DNA of 64,000 nucleotides. Source: Gymnothorax reevesii. Lineage: Eukaryota; Chordata; Actinopteri; Anguilliformes; Muraenidae. This document shows, piece by piece, positions 54,901 through 64,000 of the stretch. The notes below the pieces were generated by a model, which was given only the letters and a program-made list of their open reading frames with translations, did not search any database and had not been told where the DNA came from. Both the position numbers and the translations under genes were made by a program. Every line of letters starts with the position of its first letter. The stretch's first letter is position 1. The stretch covers positions 61,523,876 through 61,587,875 of the forward strand of contig CM056576.1 in the NCBI GenBank assembly GCA_029721435.1. The letters are read 5' to 3'.

Positions 54901-56456
54901 AACTTGATAACCCTTTGTGCAAAGGCAATATGGCAGCTTCAATGTATACTACAGAGAAGCTCAAATTTAAAGCGAATTTCAAAGCTGCCATTTCAAATGC
55001 TCAATTTGGCGTAAATTGCAAAAATATTCAACATCTCCAATGATAAGCCCCTGCGTCGCTATGCTTAACACAAATGCCCAAACCGCCCAGCCCAGTTGCA
55101 TAAGCACAAACACTCGGCGACCTGAAAATCGACGTGTCACAGCATAACAAGCCCTAGCTCACACGGAAGCTGCTGAATATCTTGCTTGCGCAAAGCCGTA
55201 TAACAACCCTATTCAAGAATTAAATCTATTCACTGTCCGTGTCCCGAAAGACTGTCGGCATGGAAACTTATCGAATTTACTTAACTTCAAAAGCCCACAT
55301 GGTGCAGACTGCAACCTAATTTAGACTTTGAATCCGAATTACAATTTTCGGAATGCCGTTTGCCGCTCTCAAGGCGCTAGTCAAAGGAGCGCACCCACGG
55401 GGCAGTGAAACCGTATTAACTTTGCACAAAGTTTAACAAGACAAGAGAATGGAAAACATTCGCCAACTCAGCCGAACTAATGAGCGAGTTAAAGCACTAA
55501 CAAACATACTTGCCACTACCACGCGATTATTACGAGAAAAATACGGAAAATCAATGGTATTTCGAAGCTCACTTCGCTTCCCCTACATACAAGATTCATT
55601 CAAACAATAACTTCCAATATTGGGTCAAGATTACCTGAACAATTCCTGCAGGACCTTGCACCAAATCCATCAACCGTAAACAACTGCCGATTACCTTCAG
55701 TTCACTTACGCAAACCTTCAAACGCAATATAGCTACACAATTTCCCGGTACAAGTCAAGAGTATTCAACCCCTTCGGTGGCAAGCTTAATGTCTGCCATG
55801 CGTAGCCACGAAACGCGTCCCCCCCAACCGCACAGCCTAGGTACGATACAACCAACCTACGGGTTTAAGACGAACACGGACACGTGCCTCGCAACAGACA
55901 TTGGCGTCCATCCAAGAATGCCGAAAAACTCCAGCTGCACACAGAAATCCAATCACTTCCAACTTGCCATTAAACCTTCTACTTAAAAGCCCGAGAATAC
56001 CGAATGGCCCAAATGATTCTGAAGACAGCAGTCTAGAGATAACAGAAAACAACGTAGTTTATACAAACATTTCCTCAATTTCACTTCATTCTCTGATCCC
56101 GGATAGGTAAAATTAAAACATGTGTCTGGTTTCTACGGTCCCAGGCCTATGGGGGATATCTCGATCCCTTAGCATCGGTCTTTTATGCGGTGAATTTTAA
56201 CAAAGCAAAAAACACGGCATTACTTACCGAATTCGGATGACTGGTAAAGCCGTCCGGATCGCACAAACCAGGATCACTTCGGATGTAGATTCACACATCA
56301 GCCAGTGGAAGGCAGAACACCTCAGAACGCGTTTGAAAACAGAACCATGCACTCACGACCATAGGCTTCGCCAGTATGGTACGCAAGCCATTACGCCGCA
56401 AGATGCAAAGGTTCTCAAAACGACAAATTACACTTTTAATAATTATTAGACTATTT

Positions 56457-56470
56457 ACGCGGGGTCACCA
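56457..56470 (-). promoter_or_regulatory. tRNA-Trp primer-binding site
   Basis: The plus strand CGGGGTCACCA equals the 3' end of vertebrate tRNA-Trp including CCA. It lies 2 bp inside the right LTR, which fixes the element's direction as minus. Confidence 0.8.
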
Positions 56471-56472
56471 GC

Positions 56473-58086
56473 TGTAAAACCCCAAAAGAGCAATGACCAA
56501 AAGGCGGATATTGCCGGGGTGAAGGCCTCACGTGTTCTTTTAGTCTAACTTTAATTAGAGCATTCTTCTGGCTGGTGTGAATCACAATATAATGGATATT
56601 TTTCACCGTCCGAGGACGGGGCATGAAAGCGCAATGGTTACGATATCTGACTCCATATAACAGTTAGAATACAAAATTTAGCAATAATCTCGTTAGAAAT
56701 CTGACTCCAAATTAGAATTAGAATGGATAGTTTTGAAACAGCATGCGTGAATCTCAGGGCAGTTACGCACCCAAACTCGGTCTGTGAAAACCATTGTCAC
56801 TAAGCAGAACACCCCCTAGGGTTAAATTAGGCGTCTCTGCCTGGTCTAATTCGACGATAAATCCATTGGATAGAAGAGACTGTCATGGTAGCAACATCAG
56901 GCAAATGGCTCTGAGTATGAACGTACCACGAACCTAGGTTTATGCATATCAAAGGGCCCCTTAGAAAGATTAACCAATAGCTAAATCTTAAGAGCCGGTA
57001 ATTTCATATCCCCTTAATAGGTAGAACCCAATCTCAATCTAACTTAGAAGTATCGCTACCTACACATGTCTTGGTAGGAGTCTCCCCTTAAGTCCCAATC
57101 GCAACAAGGCCAGAAAGAATTTACAATGAGAACACGCAGGCTGGAAAAGGAATAACAATAATTTAATTTACCAGGTAGGCACAACTTGAATCAAACAAAT
57201 CAATGATAAGCCAATTACTGTTACATATAATTTAGAAGGATTTAGAGTATTTTCATACCTGGAAAAGATGAATGACCACGCGGAGCTAAAGTCGCTCCAC
57301 GTGGTCGGGGAGAACTCAAATGTTCCCCCGCTCCGCAGAGCAAGGCAACAGGTGACTTACCCCAAGAAGAGACAGAAAAAGAAGCCCCCAAGAAAAGAAG
57401 AGACGCCCCCTCAGGATCTCGTACCTTTAAAGGCTCCAAACCACACCTCCGAACAAGGTAGAGGGAAGGTTGGCCGAATCAGAGTTTTACTGGCCTAGGT
57501 GATAAGATAATTTGCACAGGGAGACTAGGGTAGTTGCTTGAATGAATCTTACAAACGAACCATAATTCCAAGGGAAATGAAACATGTTCCATTCAACTCC
57601 TTGGACTCCCCCGAGAATAAAGAGACTAAACATGATAGGAATGAGAGCTAAAATGATGCAGTTGTCATGGAAAGCCTTAAAATGGAATATTATAGCCCAA
57701 TTGCGTTATCAATATATAAGAGGTTCCTTCCTAGGATATTGAACAGAAATATATTATGAATTTGGTAGAGGTTTAAGTTGTTTTAAGCCAATTGAAGTAG
57801 CTGCGCTTTAACTTCAATGAAACCAGTGAATTTGAGTTCCAGAGATGCTGGGCCTGCTAGACTTGATGGCTCTCACCCCCTGCCGTGGGGAACAAAGGAT
57901 GCCACTCTCGCAGGCAGGCAAAAAGACCATTCTAGGGTTATAAAACTTGACTGCTGACTTTTTGAGCTGCACCAGATTAACCAAACATTCAGATTTTACA
58001 TGCATAATGGGCATGTGTTCCAACAATATGATTTTTGGCATATGTTTTGAGTAAAATCAAGCAAAATGAAAATTTCAGGTTCTACA
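56473..58086 (-). repeat. LTR of the non-autonomous retrotransposon (5' copy)
   Basis: 1614 bp, apparently identical to 50364-51977. Confidence 0.95.
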
Positions 58087-58697
58087 CCTTTATGCAATTC
58101 CATTGCTCCCAACCCCCCTGAGTAAAGAAAAGCGTGAGAAGTCCAGAGTCATAATCGGTTGCCAATTACTAGTGGTGAAATCCACCATAACACACATGAA
58201 ATTGATAAACTTCCATGCACAAGAATTTCATTTCCGTGCGAGTATCTCTTACATATGTGTAGATTTTTTTATTTTTTATTTTTTAAATTTGGCATCTCCA
58301 ATCCCACCCGAATCTGGAATGCCCACCTGGGGAACTATAGCCTGCCCCAGATGGTGCAACTTTACATCTTGTTACATGTGCTCGACCAATCCCAACATGC
58401 AGACCCGTCATATGATGTCCAGAAGACTCACAAGATACAGAAAAATTGCGGCACCCTCTGAAACTGAAACAGACATCCAGGCCGAGGATTTAACATGGGC
58501 GCCGCCATTTTCTGTATCGTGATTCGTCTGCACATCATACGACGAGTCGGCACGTTGTGACTGTTCGAGCACGTGTGACATTGCAGCAGGTAGCCCCCAT
58601 ATGGTGAGTAACTTTATCGCGTGACGAAAAAATATCTAGCATGCTACATACACTGGTGCACTGTTACGTGAGGAAGTTACGCAGCAAAAACCATCCC

Positions 58698-58768
58698 CAC
58701 ACAGTGCAACATTGCCTGATGCAGTATACACGCATGTCACTTGCCTCAGGCAATGTTGCACTGTCTGG
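58698..58768. repeat. 23-bp near-perfect palindrome, hairpin
   Basis: The left arm (58697-58719, ending AGTGCAACATTGCCTGA) is the inverse of the right arm (58746-58768, starting TCAGGCAATGTTGCACTGT) with one mismatch, around a 26-base loop. Its place within the repeat makes it a structural part of a transposon rather than a gene. Confidence 0.85.
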
Positions 58769-59117
58769 GGCAGGCCTATGTTCACGGCTTCCTCGTATGC
58801 GACCCCTTGTTGCCAGTTCAGGAGAGATGGACGATTCACGGCTCTCCTCCAAAGCACGTGCCCATCAACTACAGCTTCTTTACACTCATTGGTTGAATCC
58901 TCGCAAGTTCAGAACAAGGGCGGAGAATACCTGAACACGAACAAGCTTAGAATCTTCCTGGTGAGCGCCTGGCTGGCCAACAGGAAGCGCTTGACCAACA
59001 AACAAAGCAACCATTTTTTATATTTCCCTTCCCGGCAGTCCCCTCCCAATTTGCATCCCTGTAATGCAATGGCCAATTGTGCTCTGCTATGAAAAAGCTG
59101 CTGACCACTGCCAGTTT

Positions 59118-59198
59118 GGATCACCGGGGCTCGAATCCGCGCCATGATTGTCATTTCTGCTCCGCAATGTGATGCTATATCAGAGTGAGCTATCCGGC
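59118..59198 (-). repeat. Degenerate tRNA-like sequence
   Basis: The minus strand starts GCCGGATAGCTCACTC and has a B-box-like GGATTCGAGCCC (59127-59138). The spacing (about 80 bp) fits a tRNA, and GCCGGATAGCTCA-type starts occur in lysine-type tRNAs. The acceptor stem does not close (GTGATCC against GCCGGAT), so it is a pseudo-tRNA or SINE head. Confidence 0.4.
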
Positions 59199-59294
59199 AG
59201 CTACATGTGTGATGATTGAACGATTGCTGACTACAGCAGGGGAAAGTAAATATGCCACTAAAACTCACGCAGAATGCGTGAGAGTTGACTTAGC

Positions 59295-59729
59295 TGGTTG
59301 CTGAGAATCACATCAGTTGTGGCCCAGTGGGTTGATCATAAAGTACTATACAAAGTAAACACCTTAGGGAGTGAGGAGCTACCAGGAGAAAGGGTCTGAA
59401 GGCTTGACATTATAAGTTCCTCTCTTATTTTGATATTCTCCTGATATGAAGATAAATCTATTTGGTTTTTTTTACCCTTTCATTTTAGTTTAAATTTGGC
59501 ATAGCCTTAGGTCACTCTTTTTGAATCATGCTTTGTGTTTGCTGTCCGTTCACCGCAAGATGGCTGACAGCTATGTCAGCTATGGCTGACCCTAGCCCAG
59601 CACGACAGTCAATATTACATTAAAAAACAAGTATTCCAAACAGGCATAGTAATTTGTGCAATAATCAGAATTTTTGTTGTAACTGCATATCCAGCCATTG
59701 ACAGAATACTGCTAAAAACAATATCTCAC
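59295..59729. other. CYP2 intron 4 sequence next to exon 4
   Basis: No gene is seen. A short TCAGCTATGGCTGA inverted motif lies near 59577-59590. Confidence 0.5.
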
Positions 59730-59890
59730 CTGCATATATGGGCTCCCAACAAGTCTGAAATTCTCACGGTTCAAGACCAGAAGTTTGATAAAATTTTCAT
59801 CCTCATAATTCCATCTTCTTCCGACAATCAGGGAGACAATAATGTTTGATGCAGCAGCATTAAGATGAATTGCTGTTTGAAAAGGTTGAC
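59730..59890 (-). CDS. Cytochrome P450 family 2, exon 4
   Basis: This is a coding exon of a microsomal CYP2-type haem monooxygenase. The minus strand reads from an AG acceptor (after a pyrimidine-rich TTGCCTTCCTAG) to a GTGAGA donor. The exon is 161 bp, the classic length of CYP2 exon 4. With a G carried over from exon 3 it encodes 53 codons without a stop, including NAAASNIIVSLIVGRRWNYE and ending NFRLVGSPYMQ. This is the usual N-A-A-x-S-N-I-I-x-S-L-x-F-G-x-R-F-x-Y-x-D pattern of helices D-E in family 2; here the usual FG is VG. It joins in frame to the LYNMFP start of exon 5 at 48788. Exons 1-3 were not found between here and 64000. The subfamily (2K, 2X, 2Y, 2AD and so on) cannot be decided by eye. 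Confidence 0.88.
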
Positions 59891-60409
59891 CTAGGAAGGC
59901 AAAAAGAAACTAGTTGTCAATCAATATGGCCTTCGTTCCAATAGAAATAATCTTATAATTATGCACAACTGTTTGAGCAAAAGCAAGTTTGAGCAAGTAA
60001 GCCATGTAAGTGTTTTGTCACATTTTAATCTTATTACAGCACTGTTTCAAAAAATGTTGGCACTCTGGGTAAAACACAGTACTGCGCAAAAGTTTTTGGC
60101 ACATTTACAGCTATTTTGTAGGGCAAATATGCCCTAAAATGATTAAATTAAAAGTTTCTAATAATTGAGAAAATGTATTAAACAGTGCTGTGAACCGTTA
60201 AAAAACTACATCAAACCAATGTTTGGTGTAACAAGAATTCAGAGAATTCATAGTCTCGCCCATAGTTATCCGCCAACATGATGACCTTGACCTTGACCTT
60301 TGACCTATGACCTTCAAATTTATGTCATGCCGAAAGACTCTCACAAGGAACCCGCCTGTGTAATATGAAGGCAATCGGCCTCGCGGTTCCAGAGATATCA
60401 GTCCGGACA

Positions 60410-60427
60410 GACACACACACACACACA
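60410..60427. repeat. Short (CA)n run
   Basis: GACACACACACACACACACA followed by GACACACG. Confidence 0.8.
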
Positions 60428-60809
60428 GACACACGAAGCCTTCGGGGGCTTGACTAACAATCTTTTGTCAAAAAATCTGGGACACTGTCCTATTGTGCTA
60501 TAGCTCATAAGATGATTTACCTTTTGCTTACTTCAAGCAGAGTGGAGAACTTGCCACTGTTCTTCTACAGACTGTCTCACATGCTTCTACCCCTCCAAGA
60601 AATTACAAACAGCCATGATGATTTTGACACTAAGGCTCTGTGAAGACTATAATATCCGTATTGACTATTTTAAATGTAATACAAACATTTATTTATGAAA
60701 CTTTGATTTAGTATTTGAAAACTCTAATTCACTTTTTATCTTCAAGAACTCATATGGAATCAAAATGTAAACATCTAATACAGATTTAAATTGAAAAAAA
60801 AGTGCAGGG

Positions 60810-61336
60810 TGTAATGGTTCATCCTTAGGATGAGAAGTGGAGGACTGGACCCAGACGCAGGATGTAATAAATGAAGGTTTATTAGAGGCTGCATGTCAGT
60901 ACAACACTAAAGGTTGCAGGAAAACAAAAAACGGAACAGAGACTCCTATGAATTACCTACCAGTAGGTAATTTATTTATATACCACATCTCACAGATAAA
61001 ATCACAAAGTGCTTTACAGTGCATACCAGGAAAGAAAGCAAAAGCAGATCAATAGACACAATGGAAAAAAGGTCTAGAAAAAGACTTTACAGAATAGCTT
61101 TAATACAGTGCGCGATCGATTTACATACAGATAAACCCAACATACGCAAGAAATAATCCTTAACAGGCGCAAGGTTACCAGACTACACACAGGACAGAGC
61201 TGGCTCTGTCCTTAAAGCCTGAGAGTGAAACGGGCGTGGAGTGCTGATTGACTAGTTGGGTGGAATGCGCAGCGCTGATGAGATGGGCTGCTGCAGGGTC
61301 TCAGTGGACCGACGAGTTGGGAGGCGTGACCTTACA
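60810..61336 (-). mobile_element. Possible solo LTR
   Basis: The segment begins TGTAATGGTTC and ends GTGACCTTACA, with matching TGTAA / TTACA ends, and on the minus strand starts TGTAAGGTCACGCCTCC and shows AATAAACC-like signals near 60885. A piece of another repeat (ATTTATATACCACATCTCAC) interrupts it at about 60950-61070. No target duplication was found. Confidence 0.4.
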
Positions 61337-61369
61337 CCTACGACTTTTGCACAGTAGTGTATATATATA

Positions 61370-61880
61370 AAAACAATGCAATGATTTGCAAATCATACTA
61401 CCATGCTATTTTCAATTAAATATAAAGACAACAAATCAGATGTTGAAACTGTGAAATTGTATTGTATTGCATTGTTTTTTGAAAAATAAATGCTCATTTT
61501 GAGTTTGATGCCAGCAACACTTTTCAAAAAAAGTTTTGACAAGGAAATTAAATGTTAACCACTTTTGTTTAACCTGTTCTTTTAACTACATTCCATAAAC
61601 ATTTGGGACCTGAGGAGATCAATTGATCAATTGCTCTAGTTTTTGCTTCGTGTAAGGTTTCAGCTGATCAACACTTTACAGCCTTCTTTGTCATATTTTT
61701 CATTTCATAATACACCAAATGTTTTGAGTGCGTGACAGGACTGGACTGCAGGCCAGTTTAGCACCTGTATGTTGTTGTAATATGTGCAGACTGCAGTTTG
61801 GCATTGACTTGCTGAAATCAGCAAGGCCTTCCCCGATAAAGATTTAATCTGATAGCAAGCTGGATAGTTTTTCTCCTCTT
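61370..61880 (-). pseudogene. Decayed Tc1-like relic
   Basis: TGCAATGATTTGCAAATCAT near 61377 is the subterminal block of the family at 9313-14645. 61730-61830 on the minus strand (sequence inverse to GGACTGGACTGCAGGCCAG) resembles the VLxWPAxSPDLSP region. No intact motif remains. Confidence 0.42.
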
Positions 61881-62685
61881 AAGCCCAGAGGACTCCGGTG
61901 TCCATGGTTTCCAAGGAAAATTTCAGATTTTGATCAATTTTTTATTGATATTGTATTAAAATTGAAGCACAATAATCTGGTAACAGTATACAGGAGAGGG
62001 GGTGAAATATTATGTGTGGATCAAATTTTTGTGAATCAAAAAAGATGTAGGAGAACAGAAGAAAAAAAGGAAAGCGGTCTTTCACGGAGTGGTGAAGCGA
62101 ACGCCATCTGGAAGACTATATGATGCTCTCTTCATACCCAATCATTCTACTGACTTGTTGCCAATTATTGTGCCCAGGTAATATGAGTATGTGGTTAAAA
62201 GTCATTAAATATTTGCAAATAAATTTCAAGTTGCATAACTCATAAAACTCAATGCTCTCATGAATACAGTGATTTGTATCTGGAAATCTGTTTCCATATC
62301 TATGCCTCCACTTTGTAACTCATGAAGCACTTTGACCAGATAAATGTAAGGTGATTTGTGTCTGAGAATCTATACTTGAATCTGCGCCTTTAATTAGTAA
62401 CTTGTATTTCATTTGTGTGTTAAGATAGCATTCTTTTGTGGAACTCTTGATTTGTGTGGATTATTCTGACACTGTTAAATGCGCTGTATTTCACAGAGAA
62501 ACCATTAAGGCAGGGAATACCCAATTCATAAAATGTCACCTGAGTTGTGTATTGTAACACCTTTTGTATTCACATATTATCATTTGAATATCAAGTACTT
62601 TCCAGTAGATGGCAGTAATAGATCATTTATTGATCCTGTTAACAGTTAAACTAAATGAAAGAATTAGAGATGACACAGAACTCAA
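61880..62685. other. No gene seen
   Basis: AT-rich sequence; nothing recognisable. Confidence 0.5.
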
Positions 62686-62686
62686 G

Positions 62687-63016
62687 GGCTGCATTCCAAG
62701 CCAAAGTAAAATGCTTCCTTCACTTCTTCCCTCCAATCTAGTGTGCACTCCGAGTGATGTAGCATTCCAGAGAGCCCTTCCCGAGTAAGGGAGAATGAGC
62801 AAAGCATTGTTGGCAATATCAAAGCTTAAATGTGTTTAAAGGAGGAAAACTGACGGCTTGAGCGAATTAATATTCACCCTTCCCTCTACAAAACTGATTT
62901 GGAATCACCCTTCACGTGGAAGCAATCATAAATCTGTGATTTTTGGGGATTCCCCCCTCCATTGGAGGGTGAGTGTGCATGAAGAAGCAAAAATTTTTTC
63001 GGATAGGAATGCAGCC
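62687..63016. mobile_element. MITE with GGCTGCATTCC ends
   Basis: GGGCTGCATTCC near 62686 and GGAATGCAGCC ending near 63016 are inverted. The 330-bp interior is non-coding (contains CCCTTCACGTGGAAG). The superfamily is not certain. Confidence 0.5.
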
Positions 63017-63319
63017 AAGATGTGAATAGAGTGCCCTAATTCCTCCCTGGTTCACCTGTGTCCACAACTTCGCCTACCTCATCATAGATTGTAAAAGCAA
63101 ACAAAGCCTGGCATGGGCAACAACAACACCGAAGCTGGTTAGCTGGTAGCTTGTTGACTGGTAAACCAGAAATGAGACTCAGTGAAAAGTCGGCTAATAT
63201 TACAAGGATCTGACCACAATCATAACTCATTCTCAATCTCTCTCCATTATCTTTGGGGATTTTTGTCAACTCATATGATACATTCGGCGAACTACAAGAC
63301 CCAAAACCAGTGAAGTTGG

Positions 63320-63690
63320 CACGTTTTGTAAATCGTAAATAAAAACAGAGTACAATGATTTGCAAATCCTTTTCAACCTATATTCAATTGAATACACTGC
63401 AAAGACAAGTTACTTAATGTTCGAACAGGTAAACTTTGTAATTTTTTGCAAATATTAGCTCATTTGGAATTTGATGCCTGCTACATGTTTCATAAAAGCT
63501 GGCGCAAGTGGCAAAAAAGACTGAGAGAGTTGAGGAATGCTCATCAAACACTTATTTGAAACATCCCACAGGTGAACGAGCTAATTGGGAACAGGTGGGT
63601 GCCATGATTGGGTATAAAAGCAGCTTCCCTGAAATGCTCAGTCATTCACAAACAAGGATGGGGCGAGGGTCACCACATCTAGTGACGCTT
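63320..63690 (+). mobile_element. Tc1-family 5' fragment
   Basis: It contains ACAATGATTTGCAAATCC and CCCACAGGTGAACGAGCTAA, then AATTGGGAACAGGTGGGTGC and CATGATTGGGTATAAAAGCA, a sequence I recognise as a teleost Tc1 5' untranslated region. It ends without reaching a transposase. Confidence 0.6.
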
Positions 63691-63789
63691 TTTAAGTCAG
63701 TAAGCAGTGTTTGGTCTGTCCAGAAGGTAGGAGGAGCGCAAGCTAACTTGAAGGAAGTAAGGAACCCTGGGAGAAGCAATGGCAAGATA

Positions 63790-63973
63790 GACGTCAGAAG
63801 GGATCCAGTAGTGGCATTTTCTCTAACCTGAACCTTCGCTCTATCCCCTAACCCTAAATCTAACTTGTCGCTTACACTATGTCAGTTTTACGTATGGAAT
63901 TAAGACAGGACCATTAAAAATGCAGCCTTCCAAGAAGCAGAAAGTACCATTACTGGATCCCTTCTGATGTCTA
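63790..63973. mobile_element. Small MITE with 33-bp inverted ends
   Basis: GACGTCAGAAGGGATCCAGT at 63790 is mirrored by ACTGGATCCCTTCTGATGTC ending at 63972. The paired arms extend to about 33 bp with four mismatches. The core is about 115 bp with a CTAACCCTAAATCTAACTTG stretch and no coding potential. Confidence 0.72.
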
Positions 63974-64000
63974 CTCAATTGGCAATGGCAAATACCATAC

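Larger units (their letters stand above)
51978..56472 (-). other. Coding-empty interior of the LTR element
   Basis: Short open frames (for example 53153-53353, 54539-54907 and 55837-56052) show no retroviral or host domain. 54500-54900 is GC-richer than its surroundings. No zinc knuckle, DTG, YxDD or DDE motif was seen. It could be a large retrotransposon derivative or have captured unrelated DNA. Confidence 0.7.
50364..58086 (-). mobile_element. Young non-autonomous LTR retrotransposon without gag-pol
   Basis: Two 1614-bp direct repeats (50364-51977 and 56473-58086) begin TGTAAAACC and end TTCTACA on the plus strand (TG...CA). The flanking CCTT at 50360-50363 and 58087-58090 is a 4-bp target duplication. 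The repeats look identical along their length (equal length, identical translations in all open frames). In minus orientation a primer-binding site for tRNA-Trp (TGGTGACCCCG, 56460-56470) follows the 5' LTR after two bases and a purine tract (CCAGGGGGTGGAT) precedes the 3' LTR. The 4.5-kb interior (51978-56472) has no gag, protease, RT or integrase motif on either strand, so it depends on enzymes from another element. Confidence 0.9.
50281..59290. mobile_element. CTCACGC-type DNA repeat split by an LTR retrotransposon
   Basis: CAACTCTCACGCGATTGCCG at about 50329 and CTCACGCAGAATGCGTGAGA, then GTTGA, near 59266-59290 are inverted with respect to each other. The interior continues at 58087 with CCCCTGAGTAAAGAAAAGCG, the block that follows the same repeat's middle at 15900. 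The LTR element 50364-58086 interrupts it. Without that insert it is about 1.3 kb. The superfamily is unknown. Confidence 0.55.
60079..61360. mobile_element. Tc1-type TIR repeat with nested LTR-like insert
   Basis: AGTACTGCGCAAAAGTTTTT near 60079 and the inverse of ACACTACTGTGCAAAAGTCG ending at 61360 match the outer ends of a common fish Tc1 family. No transposase motif lies between. 60200-60440 is a further repeat ending in (CA)n. Confidence 0.6.

Noticed and set aside
54539..54907. 122-codon open frame inside the non-autonomous LTR element as a possible gag
   Set aside because: No zinc knuckle, major-homology or capsid-like pattern, and it lies on the strand opposite to the element direction.
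59118..59198. Functional tRNA gene
   Set aside because: The acceptor stem does not pair and the anticodon arm is not convincing; kept only as a tRNA-like relic.
63840..63860. CTAACCCTAAATC as telomeric repeat
   Set aside because: Only about two imperfect units inside a MITE; not a telomere tract.

Overview
The window looks like a non-coding-rich stretch of a ray-finned (teleost) fish chromosome. The evidence is several families of long-inverted-repeat Tc1 transposons, a Neptune-type Penelope element with a GIY-YIG domain, a DIRS tyrosine-recombinase retroelement, fish-type LINEs, a V-tRNA-like SINE and hAT derivatives, all packed around a cytochrome P450 family 2 gene.

The only host gene I can reconstruct is a CYP2-type P450 on the minus strand. 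Four consecutive internal exons are present: exon 4 (59730-59890, 161 bp), exon 5 (48615-48788, 174 bp), exon 6 (23787-23928, 142 bp) and exon 7 (16813-16997, 185 bp). All have GT/AG borders, intact frames and phases that join correctly. Lengths match the classic CYP2 exon pattern (161/177/142/188) except for two in-frame one-codon differences. Introns are about 10.9, 24.7 and 6.8 kb and are made mostly of transposons. Exons 1-3 should lie beyond position 64000 and exons 8-9 left of 16800, probably outside the window.

Layout. 1-400: Tc1 relic. 1620-9235: a DIRS-like retroelement (minus) with inverted termini and an internal complementary region, broken by a non-autonomous hAT (2323-2976), a MITE (4344-4923) and a dead Tc1 (6781-8289). 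9313-14645: an old Tc1 split by a 3.9-kb repeat (10238-14123), which itself holds an intact Tc1 with Sleeping-Beauty-like IR/DR ends (10394-11945), a 1-kb foldback and a fragment with a hammerhead-ribozyme-like motif. 14890-15320: a small TIR element carrying one THAP-domain exon. 17581-23383: Penelope-like element with inverted pLTRs, interrupted by a Tc1 fragment and a 2.9-kb repeat. 24560-25290: L1 tail. 25901-28928 and 29276-30523: two TIR elements. 31105-32734: a second intact Tc1. 32885-33161: SINE. 33510-33850: gypsy RT fragment. 36392-36607: PHD-like finger. 37190-41065: decayed LINE. 41961-48576: gypsy retrotransposon (minus) with unequal LTRs. 50364-58086: a young LTR retrotransposon with 1614-bp LTRs that look identical and no gag-pol. 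60079-61360: Tc1-type TIR repeat with an LTR-like insert. 61490-63973: Tc1 relics and MITEs.

The best candidates for something unusual are the coding-empty young LTR element, the two intact Tc1 copies, the THAP-exon mini-element, the hammerhead-like motifs and the Tc1 fragment bracketed by a long duplication inside the Penelope element. All element assignments come from reading motifs and terminal repeats by eye; no database search was run.
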